Origin: Microglena sp. YARC
Taxonomy: Eukaryota > Chlorophyta > Chlorophyceae > Chlamydomonadales > Chlamydomonadaceae
Direction: 5' to 3'
NCBI GenBank assembly: GCA_022414725.1
Contig: CM039462.1
Span: 75,060,020 to 75,124,019 of the forward strand
DNA: 64,000 nt
In this document: positions 43,068 to 52,640 of the stretch, piece after piece
Position numbering within the stretch: the stretch's first letter is position 1
Layout of the letters: every line of letters begins with the position of its first letter
Made by a program: the position numbers and the translations under genes
The notes under the pieces: model-generated
The model's database searches: none
What the model was told of the DNA's origin: nothing
What the model saw: the letters and a program-made list of their open reading frames with translations, nothing else

Positions 43068-43409
43068 TATCAGCATGAATTGCGGTGCTCTCACGCGTTT
43101 TATGACTTGGTGACTACTTCTGTATTTCCTTAGAACTATCGGCTCTCCCAGTACTGTGCCAGCTTCCCGTAGTGACAGCTCCCCGTAGGCTGTGTCATCT
43201 TTCTTGACTCAGTGGCAGCTTCCTGTTTGACTGTGTCACCTGTATAGCCTGTACCCTGATCAGGGTACAGGCTGCCGCTCCTTCCTCCACTGGTGCCCCT
43301 TTATGGGTCTCCTGTGCTTGTAATGCTATTCTCGTCTCCGTGTTTGGATTGGCGCGTCTGTTCAGCTGCAACATCTCTGTCCACTCTTCGGAGTGCTTTA
43401 TAGCTGATA
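43068..43409 (+). repeat. 3' LTR
   Basis: 342 bp; one visible difference from the 5' LTR. Ends GCTGATA, then target duplication CTTGC. Confidence 0.92.
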
Positions 43410-43414
43410 CTTGC

Positions 43415-43839
43415 GACGATAACTAGGACTTGGGAGGCCCACATCTCGCCACCTTCAGTGCCTGCAAATCAGCAGAACCAGCGCCCTTAGCAAAAAATCA
43501 TGAGAAAAGTGTGTCCCCCAGTGGGCACCGCACGGTCACATGATCGAGGCTTCCAAATCCGTTTTCGGCTGCGGGTGCTAATGCAATAAACCCATAACCC
43601 CCCATATCTTGGCGGATTCATAGGTTGCCAGTCGCTTACATGCACTGCTAATTTGGGGGGCCTCTAGCACCCTTTGCTTTGGCTTGGAAGCCGTTGAAAG
43701 GGTGCATTACCAGTTGGAGGGGGGATAGGGGTGCCTCAGGGATGCAAAGAACTGTGCTTAGACCCCCTAAATTTGCAGTGACAAGTTCCTCACTTATAAC
43801 CCCCCTTCTTGGCTGATTCATAGGCTGCCAGTCCAGAAC
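43415..43839 (+). promoter_or_regulatory. Upstream region of the RWP-RK gene
   Basis: 425 bp between the copia element and the ATG. A ~40-bp block (ATAACCCCCC, TTGGC(G/T)GATTCATAGG, TGCCAGTC) occurs twice, at about 43595-43635 and 43795-43833, the second ending only a few bases before the start codon. It presumably holds promoter and 5' UTR. The copia 3' LTR lies just upstream and could affect expression. Confidence 0.45.
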
Positions 43840-44931
43840 ATGATGCCCACAACACTGGATTCCGGTAGAGGCCCACGTCCTTTTGACAGCGGAGCCAACA
43901 AACAATCCGGCGGCGGGGAGATGGCTGAGATATTCCAATCTTTCAGCAACGATGTGTGGATTGAGGAGGCTTGGTTTCATCCCACTTTTTCTCTTGGTGC
44001 TGGTGCTGGTGCCGGTTTTCTCGATGATTTTGACTTTCTGCCCACAATGACCGCATCAAAATGTGTGCCTTTCCCTACATCTACTGCTACTGCTGCTGTT
44101 CAGACCTCTGTCGCTGTACCAGCTGATATGTTGTTTGGGAGCCAGTGTCCGCTCTCAACCCCGACAGGCCCTTTTGCAGACGAATTTGAATTTGAATCTG
44201 AATCGTTACATGGTTCTTCAGCCACCATGGCAGGCCCTGATGCACACGAATTCAAATTTGAATCTGAATCGTTACATGGTTCTTCAGCCACCATGGCAGG
44301 CCTTGTTACACATGACCTTGCTTCTGCTCCTCCAGTCGCTGGACTAGTGATCAACAGCTGCCACATCGACCACAGCAACCACAATGGCCACATCGACCAC
44401 ATCGACCACAACAGCCACACCGGTCTCTGTGTTGCATCTATGCAGACGAATTCCCCTACCCCTGCAGCTTGTGTGGCTGCAACTACAAGTCATCTTGCTG
44501 ACCCTTGGCAGCAGGCTAGTGCTCAGGTGGGCGACCATCAGGCTGACCCATTTGTGGCAGGCTGGTGCCCGTGGGGGCAGCAGGAAGGCAAGGACTCTAA
44601 TCAGCCACTCCCCAGATTTCAACAGGCAGCCTATGAAGCTCCTGAAAGCTACCACTACAAACTTGGTAACAACATCATGTACGATCTCGGTACGTTGACG
44701 ATGGGCATCGAGACAGGTGGTCACTGCCAGCCTCTTGTGGCGCGAACGATTGCTGATCATGATGTCTCTGTATCCTTCACTTGCTTTGGAAAGAGGTCCT
44801 ACTCACAGAGCCAAGACTCTGGTTGTGAGTCACAGGGGGAGAGCTCACTGGGTGTCAGTAGCCAAGCAAACAAGGTCCAGCCCATTGGAACCTCTGTGCC
44901 GACCCCCATCACCAAGGAAATAATTGCGCAG
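43840..44931 (+). CDS. RWP-RK transcription factor, exon 1
   Basis: 364 codons from ATG ATG CCC to ATTGCGCAG|GTAAAT. Low-complexity regulatory region: acidic/aromatic segment (SNDVWIEEAWFHPTF; FLDDFDFLP), a 29-residue direct duplication (EFEFESESLHGSSATMAG then EFKFESESLHGSSATMAG, 44180-44310) and a His/Asn stretch (HIDHSNHNGHIDHIDHNSH). The last residues, PTPITKEIIAQ, are the first helix of the RWP-RK domain, which continues in exon 2. No PB1 domain or GAF-like NIN region is visible, so it is of the short RKD type, like algal regulators of gametogenesis, mating type or nitrogen response. Which of these cannot be told here. Confidence 0.8.
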
Positions 44932-45497
44932 GTAAATCCAAGCAGACCAGTAGTTTCTTTTTCAGTGGGTCATCTCTTAGCTGCTAGGAAAGCTTGCTTG
45001 TTGGATGTTGTATAATGTTACAGTCCTGGGGTCGCCGTGAACTAGGCTTAAGGAACTTGCATGCCCAACCTCGAATTATCAAGATCACGACTATAGTATA
45101 GCCCCTCCACTTCCCCACCTTCCTTCCTCATCACCTTCCCTCCTCACCACATCCCCTCCTCCCCTCCTCATCTCACCACCACTCCACTTCCCCACCTTCC
45201 CTCCTCACCACCTCACCCCCCCACACACACATCTCTGCCTCCCCTCCTAGGCCCGAGGAGTGACTCCTCTCCTCATCTCACTACCCCTCCACCTCACCAT
45301 CTCCCCTCCCCTCACCACTCCTCCACCTCACCACCTCCCCTCCTCCTCACCACCACCTCCCCCCCCCACCCCCCCCCCACCCCACCTCCCCTCCTCCCCT
45401 CCCCCCCCCACCCCCCCCCACCCCTCCCCACCCCACCTCCACCTCACCACCCCCCACCTCACCTCCTCACGTCCTCGTATTCCTTTCCTTTTTTCAG
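44932..45497 (+). other. RWP-RK intron 1 with polypyrimidine tract
   Basis: 566 bp, GTAAAT...TTTTTTCAG. 45095-45480 is almost pure C/T with CA (CCTCACCACCTCCCC-like), a strand-asymmetric tract that could form triplex or slip during replication. No junction copies seen in this intron. Confidence 0.75.
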
Positions 45498-45665
45498 AAT
45501 TATGAGATCTCTATGAAGGAGGCAGCACCTCGTCTGGGCCTGAGTGTAAACGCCATGCGAGACACTGTACGCCAGTTTGGCATTAAGCGATGGCCCCATC
45601 GGAAGTTGAAGTCGATCACTGACCTCAAGGAGGTTATTGAGGAACTGGGGGACAGCAATGCCCAG
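45498..45665 (+). CDS. RWP-RK transcription factor, exon 2 (DNA-binding core)
   Basis: 56 codons, phase 0 at both ends, encoding the family signature: NYEISMKEAAPRLGLSVNAM, RDTVRQFGIKRWPHRKLKSI and then TDLKEVIEELGDSNAQ. RWPHRKL is the RWP-RK motif; the preceding helices match the usual 'sikeAA..Lgvs...lk..cR..GI' pattern. Acceptor TTTTTTCAG|AAT, donor CCCAG|GTTGGT. DNA-binding, nuclear. Three further copies of the exon end and donor follow in the intron. Confidence 0.9.
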
Positions 45666-46229
45666 GTTGGTATTTATTCATCATGGGTTCAGGGTTTAGG
45701 GAATGCCTTGACTGGAGGACAACCGTGCCGAGTTCTAGGTTGGTATTTATTCATCATGGGTTCAGGGTTTAGGGAATGCCATGACTGGAGGACAACAATG
45801 ACCAGGTTGGTATTTATTCATCATGGGTTCAGGGTTTAGGGAATGCCTTGACTGGAGGACAACCGTGCCGAGTACTAGGTTGGTCTTTATTCATCATGCA
45901 TTACAATCAGGTCCAAGGCGCATTGCAAGCGACGCAAAAAAGTACAATCATGTCCAAGAGGTATTGCAAGCGAAGTACAATCAGCTTCACGGTGCATTGC
46001 AAGCGACGCGAAAAAAGTACAATCAGGTCCAAGGCGCATTGCAAGGGATGCGGGAAATTGTCGCCACATAACGGGAGAGGCCAAAGCTAGTGTTTACGAC
46101 TTCTTTAGGGCTAAGGTTACAAACAACCGGACAAGTGGGTAACCCTGGGGGCTCCCCCAATAATGCAAGTTGTTACGCCTTGCCACGGGGCGTGAAGTTG
46201 AAGGAACTTTCCCGTTCATTTGCACTGGG
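45666..46229 (+). repeat. Donor-junction minisatellite in RWP-RK intron 2
   Basis: The donor GTTGGTATTTATTCATCATG recurs at 45666, 45739, 45806 and about 45879 (units of about 70 bp). Each copy is preceded by a diverged copy of the exon 2 end (GGACAACAATGACCAG, GGACAACCGTGCCGAGTTCT for GGGACAGCAATGCCCAG). 45900-46055 then repeats AAGTACAATCAGGTCCAAGG with GCATTGCAAGCGACG, about four units of 35-42 bp. Confidence 0.8.
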
Positions 46230-47112
46230 ATGGGGATGGTTACTGTGGGTTATGCTGTGTACCTTACCTTTGTATCTTGGTTCCTTTGGACTGCATAGGA
46301 GAACATCAGCATGCTCTACGTGCTCAAGGATGAGATCCTAAAGGACCCCAACTTTGATACCCCTCTGTACCTTACCTTTGTACCTTGCTTGTGTTCCTTT
46401 GCACCCTAACCTTGTATCTTACTGTTGTACTTTTGTTCCTCTAGACTGTGTAGGAGAATATCAGCACAAGGATACGTGCTCAAGTATGAAGATCCTAAAG
46501 AACCATGTACCATACGTGCTCAAGGATGATCCTAAAGGACCCCAACTTCGATACCCCTTTGTACCTTACCTTTGTACCTTCCTTGTGTTCCTTTGTACCC
46601 TGCCCTTGTATCTTACTGTTGTACTTATGTTTCTTTGTACTGCATAGGAGAACATCAGCATGCTCTACGTGCTCAAGGGTGAGATCCTAAAGGACCCCAA
46701 CTTCGATACCCCTTTGTACCTTACCTTTGTACCTTCCTTGTGTTCCTTTGCACCCTACCCTTGTATCTTACTGTTGTACTTTTGGTTCTTTGTACTGCAT
46801 AGGAGAACACCAGCATGCTCTAAGGGCTCAAGGGTGAGATCCTAAAGGACCCCAACTTCGATACCCCTTTGTACCTTACCTTCGTACCTTCCTTGTGTTC
46901 CTTTGCACCCTACCCTTGTATCTTACTGTTGTACTTTTGGTTCTTTGTACTGCAAAGGAGAACACCAGCATGCTCAAAGGGCTCAAGGGTGAGATCCTAA
47001 AGGACCCCAACTTCGATACCCCTTTGTACCTTACCTTTGTACCTTCCTTGTGTTCCTTTGCACCCTACCCTTGTATCTTACTGTTGTACTTTTGGTTCTT
47101 TGTACTGCATAG
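46230..47112 (+). repeat. Acceptor-junction minisatellite in RWP-RK intron 2
   Basis: Five units (about 150-195 bp) precede exon 3. Each has T/C-rich DNA with TACCTTACCTTTGTACCTTC, the acceptor TACTGCATAG, a copy of the exon 3 start (GAGAACATCAGCATGCTC, then AAGG(A/G)TGAGATCCTAAAGG) and a break at CCCCAACTTCGATACCCC. The junction recurs near 46298, 46453, 46647, 46801, 46957 and the real 47112. One copy has AAAGG in place of ATAGG. Only the last continues as coding sequence. Confidence 0.85.
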
Positions 47113-47292
47113 GAGAACATCAGCATGCTCAAAAGGCTCAAGGATGCAATACTGGAAAACCCCAATGTCGCTATCCCGAAAGACATTGTGCAGCTAAGGC
47201 AACACGTCTACAAGAAACGGCACTTGCAGAAAGAGAAGAAGCTGGCCAATCCATCCCCCAACAAGCGCGCGAAGAACCAGAAAAGAGTGTGA
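47113..47292 (+). CDS. RWP-RK transcription factor, exon 3
   Basis: 59 codons plus TGA, phase 0 after exon 2: ENISMLKRLKDAILENPNVA, IPKDIVQLRQHVYKKRHLQK and a basic tail ending AKNQKRV. The coiled, basic segment after the RWP-RK core is usual for this family. Total predicted protein about 479 aa. Acceptor TGCATAG|GAG. If a duplicated upstream acceptor were used, translation would run into repeat sequence (ILKDPNFDTPLYLTFVP) and stop soon after. Confidence 0.8.
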   Translation, partial: ENISMLKRLKDAILENPNVAIPKDIVQLRQHVYKKRHLQKEKKLANPSPNKRAKNQKRV

Positions 47293-47950
47293 AGAAGTTA
47301 TGGCAGTAACTGCTTGCCTGCCTCATCATCATCACAAGCAGCAGAGGAAGAGTAAAAAGAAGCAGAAGAAGAAGGAGGCTTGTTACATGTGTGACCAAGT
47401 ATATGGTGTGAAGAATCATACATTGTTTTGGGCCAACTGCCATGCTGTACAGGTCATGCCATTCAGGCCTATCAGACCATGCTAACTTACAAGATATCAC
47501 ACCAACATGCAACAAACCACACCGACTTACATGATACCATGCCAACTTATGAGAGTTTCCTCACATCTGTGCTGCCCACCTTCTTCCAATTTGTGGTCCC
47601 CCCATGTGACGCCCAGGGAAACCAGGAAGCGCATGGAAACCGCTCTACAACTGCGTACGTGCACTGTGTACCGCTCTTGCGCTCTGTACAGTTATATCAC
47701 TGTGTACTGCTCTACCACTGTGTACTTGCACTGTGTACCGCTCTACCACAGTGTACGTGTACTGTGTACCGCTCTTGCACTGTGTACCGTTCTACCACTG
47801 TTACTACTTCACCGATACTACTTCACCGATACTACTTCACCGATACTACTTCCCGTTGTTTAATTCCCTTAGTACAGTTTGCCCGGCAGTTGCATTGCTA
47901 TTTCCCATTGAAGTTCCCTATGAACATCAGGCTGAATATTTCTGAGGCTT
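47293..47950. other. 3' region of the RWP-RK gene, microsatellites
   Basis: Contains CCAACTTA/ACACCGACTTACATGA repeats (47480-47550), about seven GTGTACCGCTCT(A/T)CCACT units (47650-47805) and four TTCACCGATACTAC units (47805-47850). No gene seen; probably 3' UTR and spacer. Confidence 0.5.
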
Positions 47951-48345
47951 GAAGCGGCCCAGCATAGGCTGAGTACCATGAGCCTAGGGGCCCAGCATAG
48001 GCTGAGTAACTCGAGTCTAGGGGCCCAGCTTAGGCCGAGTACCAAGTGACTCTAGGGGCCCAGCATAGGCTGAGTACCTCGAGTCTAGAGGCTTAGCATA
48101 GGCCGACCACTGAGTGACTCTAGGGGCCCAGCATAGGCTGAGTAACTCGAGTCTAGAGGCTTAGCATGGGCTGAGTACCAAGTAACTCTAGGGGCCCAGC
48201 ATAGGCCAAGTACCGAGTGGGTCTAGGGGCCCATCATGGGTCTAGGGGCCCAGTGCGGGATTAGGGGCCTGACATAGGCGGAGAAACAAGCGGGTTAAGG
48301 GGTCATCATGGGTCTAGCTAGGGGCCCAGTGCGGGGTAAGAGGTC
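47951..48345. repeat. ~38-bp minisatellite
   Basis: About ten copies of GGGGCCCAGCATAGGCTGAG plus TACCGAGTGACTCTA, decaying towards the right. Every unit keeps a GGGCCC palindrome. Confidence 0.85.
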
Positions 48346-48526
48346 CAGCCCAGTGTGTACCTGCCATACACTCACAAAGTGAAAATACAAAAAATGTGTA
48401 TCCCGCTGCCATAATGTGAGTGTCCCCTTGAGGTGCTAGCACCAGAAAAGGAGACACTCACATTCCGCAACACGTTTGGTGACACTGGTGCTTCAACTTT
48501 TGAATGTGCCATGAGTGCCTATGTGT
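48346..48526. other. Satellite flank of LINE copy 2
   Basis: Ends with one unit of the ~125-bp satellite found at 49406-49915 (ATTCCGCAACACGTTTGGTG, then AATGTGCCATGAGTGCC). LINE copy 2 split this array. Confidence 0.6.
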
Positions 48527-49405
48527 ACATTACATTACATTACATTACATGTTAAAGTCTACTTGACACCGCGAGGGTGTATGAGACTCTGTGCTTTAAA
48601 CAAAAAGAAAAAGCACCCACAAAGCAAAAAACCCCATTACATCAGGGGTGTGTCGAGGACAAACAAACCAAACTCCCAACCACCGTTTTGGTGGCGTAGG
48701 TATTAAACCCCTTAGAGCAGGACCCAGATCTCAACCACTTACAGTGGCGGAGGTAAGAAGCTAACAAATGAGAAGTCTCAAGAAGAAAAAAAAGGGATAA
48801 TAAATTACGGTGCCACTAAGCAGTCCAGGGCTTCCTGTCTTGCTCTTCTACAAGTAGAAAGATAGTCGGCTAGGTTGCTCCAAAAAGACTTAGTGCCATT
48901 TCCATTCATAAAGGTTCTGAATGTGGAATCGCAGAATTCCACATTCCATACGGTTAAGTCGGTATCCTCATGGACATGCCTATAAATATCTGTAAACAGA
49001 TTCTGGTAGCGGAGGCGAATATCATTATAAAAAGGGCACTCAAACATATGCATTTCATCCTCAGTTTTTTGGAACCCACACATTTGACAGTGTCTCATTG
49101 AGCGAGGGATGTGTGCTCTATCCACCACCCTCATTCTTTCTGTGTTCAGCCAATGGGAACCCATTCTAAACTGTGCTATAGAACGAATCTGATCCTGCTT
49201 ATGTAAGGCGGATGTAAAGGGAATCAAGCCATTCTCATCATTGCTGTTGGCTGCGAACCATTTTTGGTATCGGAGGCGTTTAAAGCCAACCCTTCTCTCA
49301 TCAGGGATGTCTCTAACTGCATTGGTGTCACTTGGGTACTTAAACCTCCATGACTCAAAAACTTCAGACATAATACCTTCGACATCGACAGCCTCCAAAA
49401 TGTTG
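48527..49405 (-). mobile_element. LINE fragment, copy 2
   Basis: Minus strand, 5'-truncated at about 49405; 3' tail (TACAT)n on the plus strand at 48526-48550. It carries 197 codons of the ORF end (49398-48805), intact: LEAVDVEGIMSEVFESWRFK at the start and a C-x2-C-x9-H-x3-C zinc-binding motif (CQMCGFQKTEDEMHMFEC), then the last helices SNLADYLSTCRRARQEALDC. This motif is the RT-associated zinc-binding region of many non-LTR elements. The 3' UTR is shared with copies 1 and 3. Confidence 0.9.
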
Positions 49406-49915
49406 AATGCAGTACTTCTAGTTACTTGTGTTGCATTCTATACATCTTGTTACTCCTGCCGCATTCCGCAACACGTTTGGTGGCACTGATGTTCAGCTTT
49501 TGAATGTGCCATGAGTACCTATGTGTACATACAGTACTTGAAGTTACTAGTGCTGCATTCTATACAACTCGTTACTCCTGTTGCATTCCGCAACACGCTT
49601 GGTAACACTGATGATTCAGATTTTGAATGTGCCATGAGTGCCTATGTGTACATTACGTACATCGCATGTGCATTCAGTACATCTCATTGTGCCATGAGTA
49701 CCTAAGTGTACATTCAGTATTTCTCGTTACTTGTGTTGCATTCTATAAATCTCTTTATTCCTGTCGCATTCGGCAACGCATTTGGTAACACTGATGTTTC
49801 AGATTTTGAATGTGTCATGAGTGCCTATGTGTGCATACAGTACTTCTCGATACTTACTTCTGTTGCTTTCTATACATCTTGATACTCCTGTCGCATTCCG
49901 CAACACATTCGTTGA
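49406..49915. repeat. ~125-bp satellite
   Basis: Four units with TGCATTCTATACATCT, GTTACTCCTG, GCATTCCGCAACACGTTTGG, TTTTGAATGTGCCATGAGTG and CCTATGTGTACATT. The unit to the left of LINE copy 2 shows the array was continuous before insertion. Confidence 0.8.
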
Positions 49916-50745
49916 CACCAATAATGACGTGTGAGTAGAACGTACTTTTCCAATGTACTTCTTGGATATATGACCCGATGTCCAATCAGTGCATTGGTAG
50001 ATGTCAGCAGAACATGCTCTACCAATGTACTTCTTTGATATCTGATCAGATGTCCAATCAGTGCTTTGGTAGATGTCAGCAGAACGTACTTTTCCAATGT
50101 ACTTCTTGGATATATGACTAGATGTCCAATCAGTGCATTGGTAGATGTCAGCAGAACATGCTACACTAGCGTACTTCTTTGATAGCTGTTCAGATGTCCA
50201 ATCAGTGCATTGGTAGATGTCAGCAGAACGTGCTTTTCCAATGTACTTCTTGGATATATGGCTAGATGTCCAATCAGTGCATTGGTAGATGTCAGCAGAA
50301 CGTACTTTTCCAATGTACTTCTTGGATATATGACTAGATGTCCAATCAGTGCATTGGTAGATGTCAGCAGAACGTACTTTCCCAATGTACTTCTTGGATA
50401 TATGACTAGATGTCCAATCAGTGCATTGGTAGATGTCAGCAGAACGTACTTTCCCAATGTACTTCTTGGATATATGACTAGATGTCCAATCAGTGCATTG
50501 GTAGATGTCAGAAGAACGTACTTTCCCAATGTACTTCTTGGATATATGACTAGATGTACAATAAGTGCATTGGTAGATGTCAGCAGAACGTACTTTTCCA
50601 ATGTACTTCTTGGATATGTGACTAGATGTACAACAAGTGCATTGGTAGATTTCAGCAGAACATGCTATACCAATGTACTTCTTGGATATATGACTAGATG
50701 TCCAATAAGTGCAATGATAGATGTCAGCAGTTGGTAGAGTATGTT
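49916..50745 (-). repeat. 72-bp satellite keeping an open frame of 24-residue repeats
   Basis: About eleven units of 72 bp. On the minus strand they form one uninterrupted frame (within 50779-49799, 326 codons) of the repeat SADIYQCTDWTSSHISKKYI plus GKVR. Because 72 is a multiple of 3, any frame without a stop in the unit stays open, and the opposite strand is also open for 175 codons, so this is not proof of a gene. Variation between units is small. Confidence 0.7.
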
Positions 50746-50779
50746 CTGCTGACAGACGTTTCAGATATAAACCTTCCAT

Positions 50780-51660
50780 GAGTGCCTAAAAGCATACATG
50801 TGCATTCAATACAAATTGGTAATCCTGTCATATTCTGTACTTGTCATGAATTGTGTCGCATTCAATACATATTAGTAATCCTGTCGTATTCTATACTTGT
50901 CATTCTGCATGTTGCTCTCTATGCATACAGTTAATCCTGTCGTATTATATACCTGCCATTATGCCTGTTGTAATCTATGCATACTGTTAATCCTGTCGCA
51001 TTCAATACATATTAGTAATCATGTCGTATTATATACCTGACATTATGCCTGTTGTACTCTATGCATACTGTTAATCCTGTCGCATTCAATACATATTAGT
51101 AATCCTGTCGTATTATATACCTGCTATTATGCCTGTTGCGCTCTATGCATACTGTTAATCCTGTCGCATTCAATACATATTAGTAATCCTGTCGTATTAT
51201 ATACCTGCCATTATGCCTGTTGCGCTCTATGCATACTGTTAATCCTGTCGCATTCAATACATATTAGTAATCCTGTCGTATTATATACCTGCTATTATGC
51301 CTGTTGCGCTCTATGCATTCTGTTAATCCTGTCGCATTCAACACATATTAGTAATCCTGTTGTATTCAATACATATTAGTAATCCTGTTGTATTCAATAC
51401 ATATTAGTAATCCTGTTGTATTCAATACATATTAGTAATTCTGTTGTATTCAATACATATTAGTAATCCTGTTGTATTCAATACATATTAGAAATCCTGT
51501 TGTATTCAATACATATTAGTAATCCTGTTGTATTCAATACATATTAGTAATCCTGTTGTATTCAATACATATTAGTAATCCTGTTGTATTCAATACATAT
51601 TCGTAATCCTGTTGTATTCAATACATATTAGTAATCCTGTCGTATTATATACCTGCCATT
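50780..51660. repeat. 84-bp and 28-bp satellites
   Basis: 50780-51345: five or six units of about 84 bp (TGTTAATCCTGTCGCATTCA, ATACATATTAGTAATCCTGT, CGTATTATATACCTGC, then GCCTGTTGCGCTCTATGCAT). 51345-51640: about eleven units of a 28-bp part of it (AATCCTGTTGTATTCAATAC, ATATTAGT). The short array clearly arose from one section of the long unit. Confidence 0.85.
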
Positions 51661-52640
51661 GTGCTTGTTGCTCTCTATGCCTGTCAAGTATCGTGTTGCA
51701 TTCATATATCTTGCTAATCCTATCGTATTCTTTACTTGTCATTATGCCTGTTGCACTATATACCTGTCAAGTATCGTGTCGCATTCAGTACGCCTCGTAT
51801 TTGTCATCTCACCTTTTTTTAATAATGCACGCGTGGTCCAAAATAGCTCTTTCGGCCTTAAAGGCTGGCAGCTAGAAGCCAGCATGTAGCAGCTATCTAG
51901 GAGCTAGAAACCAGTAGCTGGCAGCTGTCTAGCAGCTAGCAGAACCTGCATTTCATCTCCAGCTAGCACCAGTTTATCTAATGATGATTCATTGATACTC
52001 GCATCGTTTTGAGTGTATGAGTCCAAGCATCATTTTTTGGCGGAGCCCCCTCATCATGTGGGCGGAAGCCCCCAGGGTTACCCATTTGTCCGTCCGACCA
52101 TCTGTCTGACCGTGATGAAGCCTGGCACGTCAGCCAACCGTCTCGTAACTAACACGCTTCCGTTGCCACCAGTCGCTCCGTCGCGATCACTCTCCGCCAT
52201 TTTTTAGCGGCGCAGGCGACGCTGCATAGAACTTGTTTCTTTAGTTGTGAAAGGATTTCCACCCCAGGAGGTGGGTATCCCTACACAAACCAGCGACACC
52301 GAGGACTCAATTCAAATGGCGTTGCCCCTCCTACAAAAGAGTAGGCACACTAGTCGTAGAATTTAAGCGCATGAGCACAAGTGACAAGTGACTCACAAAC
52401 CACGCCATCAAGGTATCCTCTCACAACAAGCATTGTCCTTGAGTATTTGAGCACATGAGCGCATGCTTCGTTTTGAGAGACAAATTGTCGTAGTCAGCCA
52501 TAGTCAGACACAGCCATTTCCATTGTCAGCAATAGAATCGCCACCATGAACATTGCCATTGTCAGCCATAGAATTGCCAACATGAACATTGCCATGGTCG
52601 GTCACGGCCATTGCCATAGACTCAGTCACAGTCATTGCCA
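51661..52640. other. Mixed repeats, no gene
   Basis: 51840-51950: AGCTAG/GGCAGCTAG repeats. 52030-52205: the dispersed GTCCGTC-rich repeat also present at 36325-36480. 52500-52630: CATTGCCATTGTCAGCCATAG repeats. No coding region recognised. Confidence 0.5.

Larger units (their letters stand above)
36488..43409 (+). mobile_element. Nearly complete Ty1/copia LTR retrotransposon
   Basis: 6,922 bp with the duplication CTTGC on both sides (36483-36487, 43410-43414). LTRs 36488-36829 and 43068-43409 (342 bp each) differ at one base that I can see (CAGTGACAG/CAGTGGCAG), so insertion was recent. Gag (36866-39055), protease-integrase-RT (39056-41811) and RNase H (41812-42756) lie in copia order, integrase before RT. 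Defects: an in-frame TAG between gag and pol, and a one-base frameshift after the RT YVDD box. The second may make this copy dependent on others. Relatives: the defective element at 19107-25103. Confidence 0.93.
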
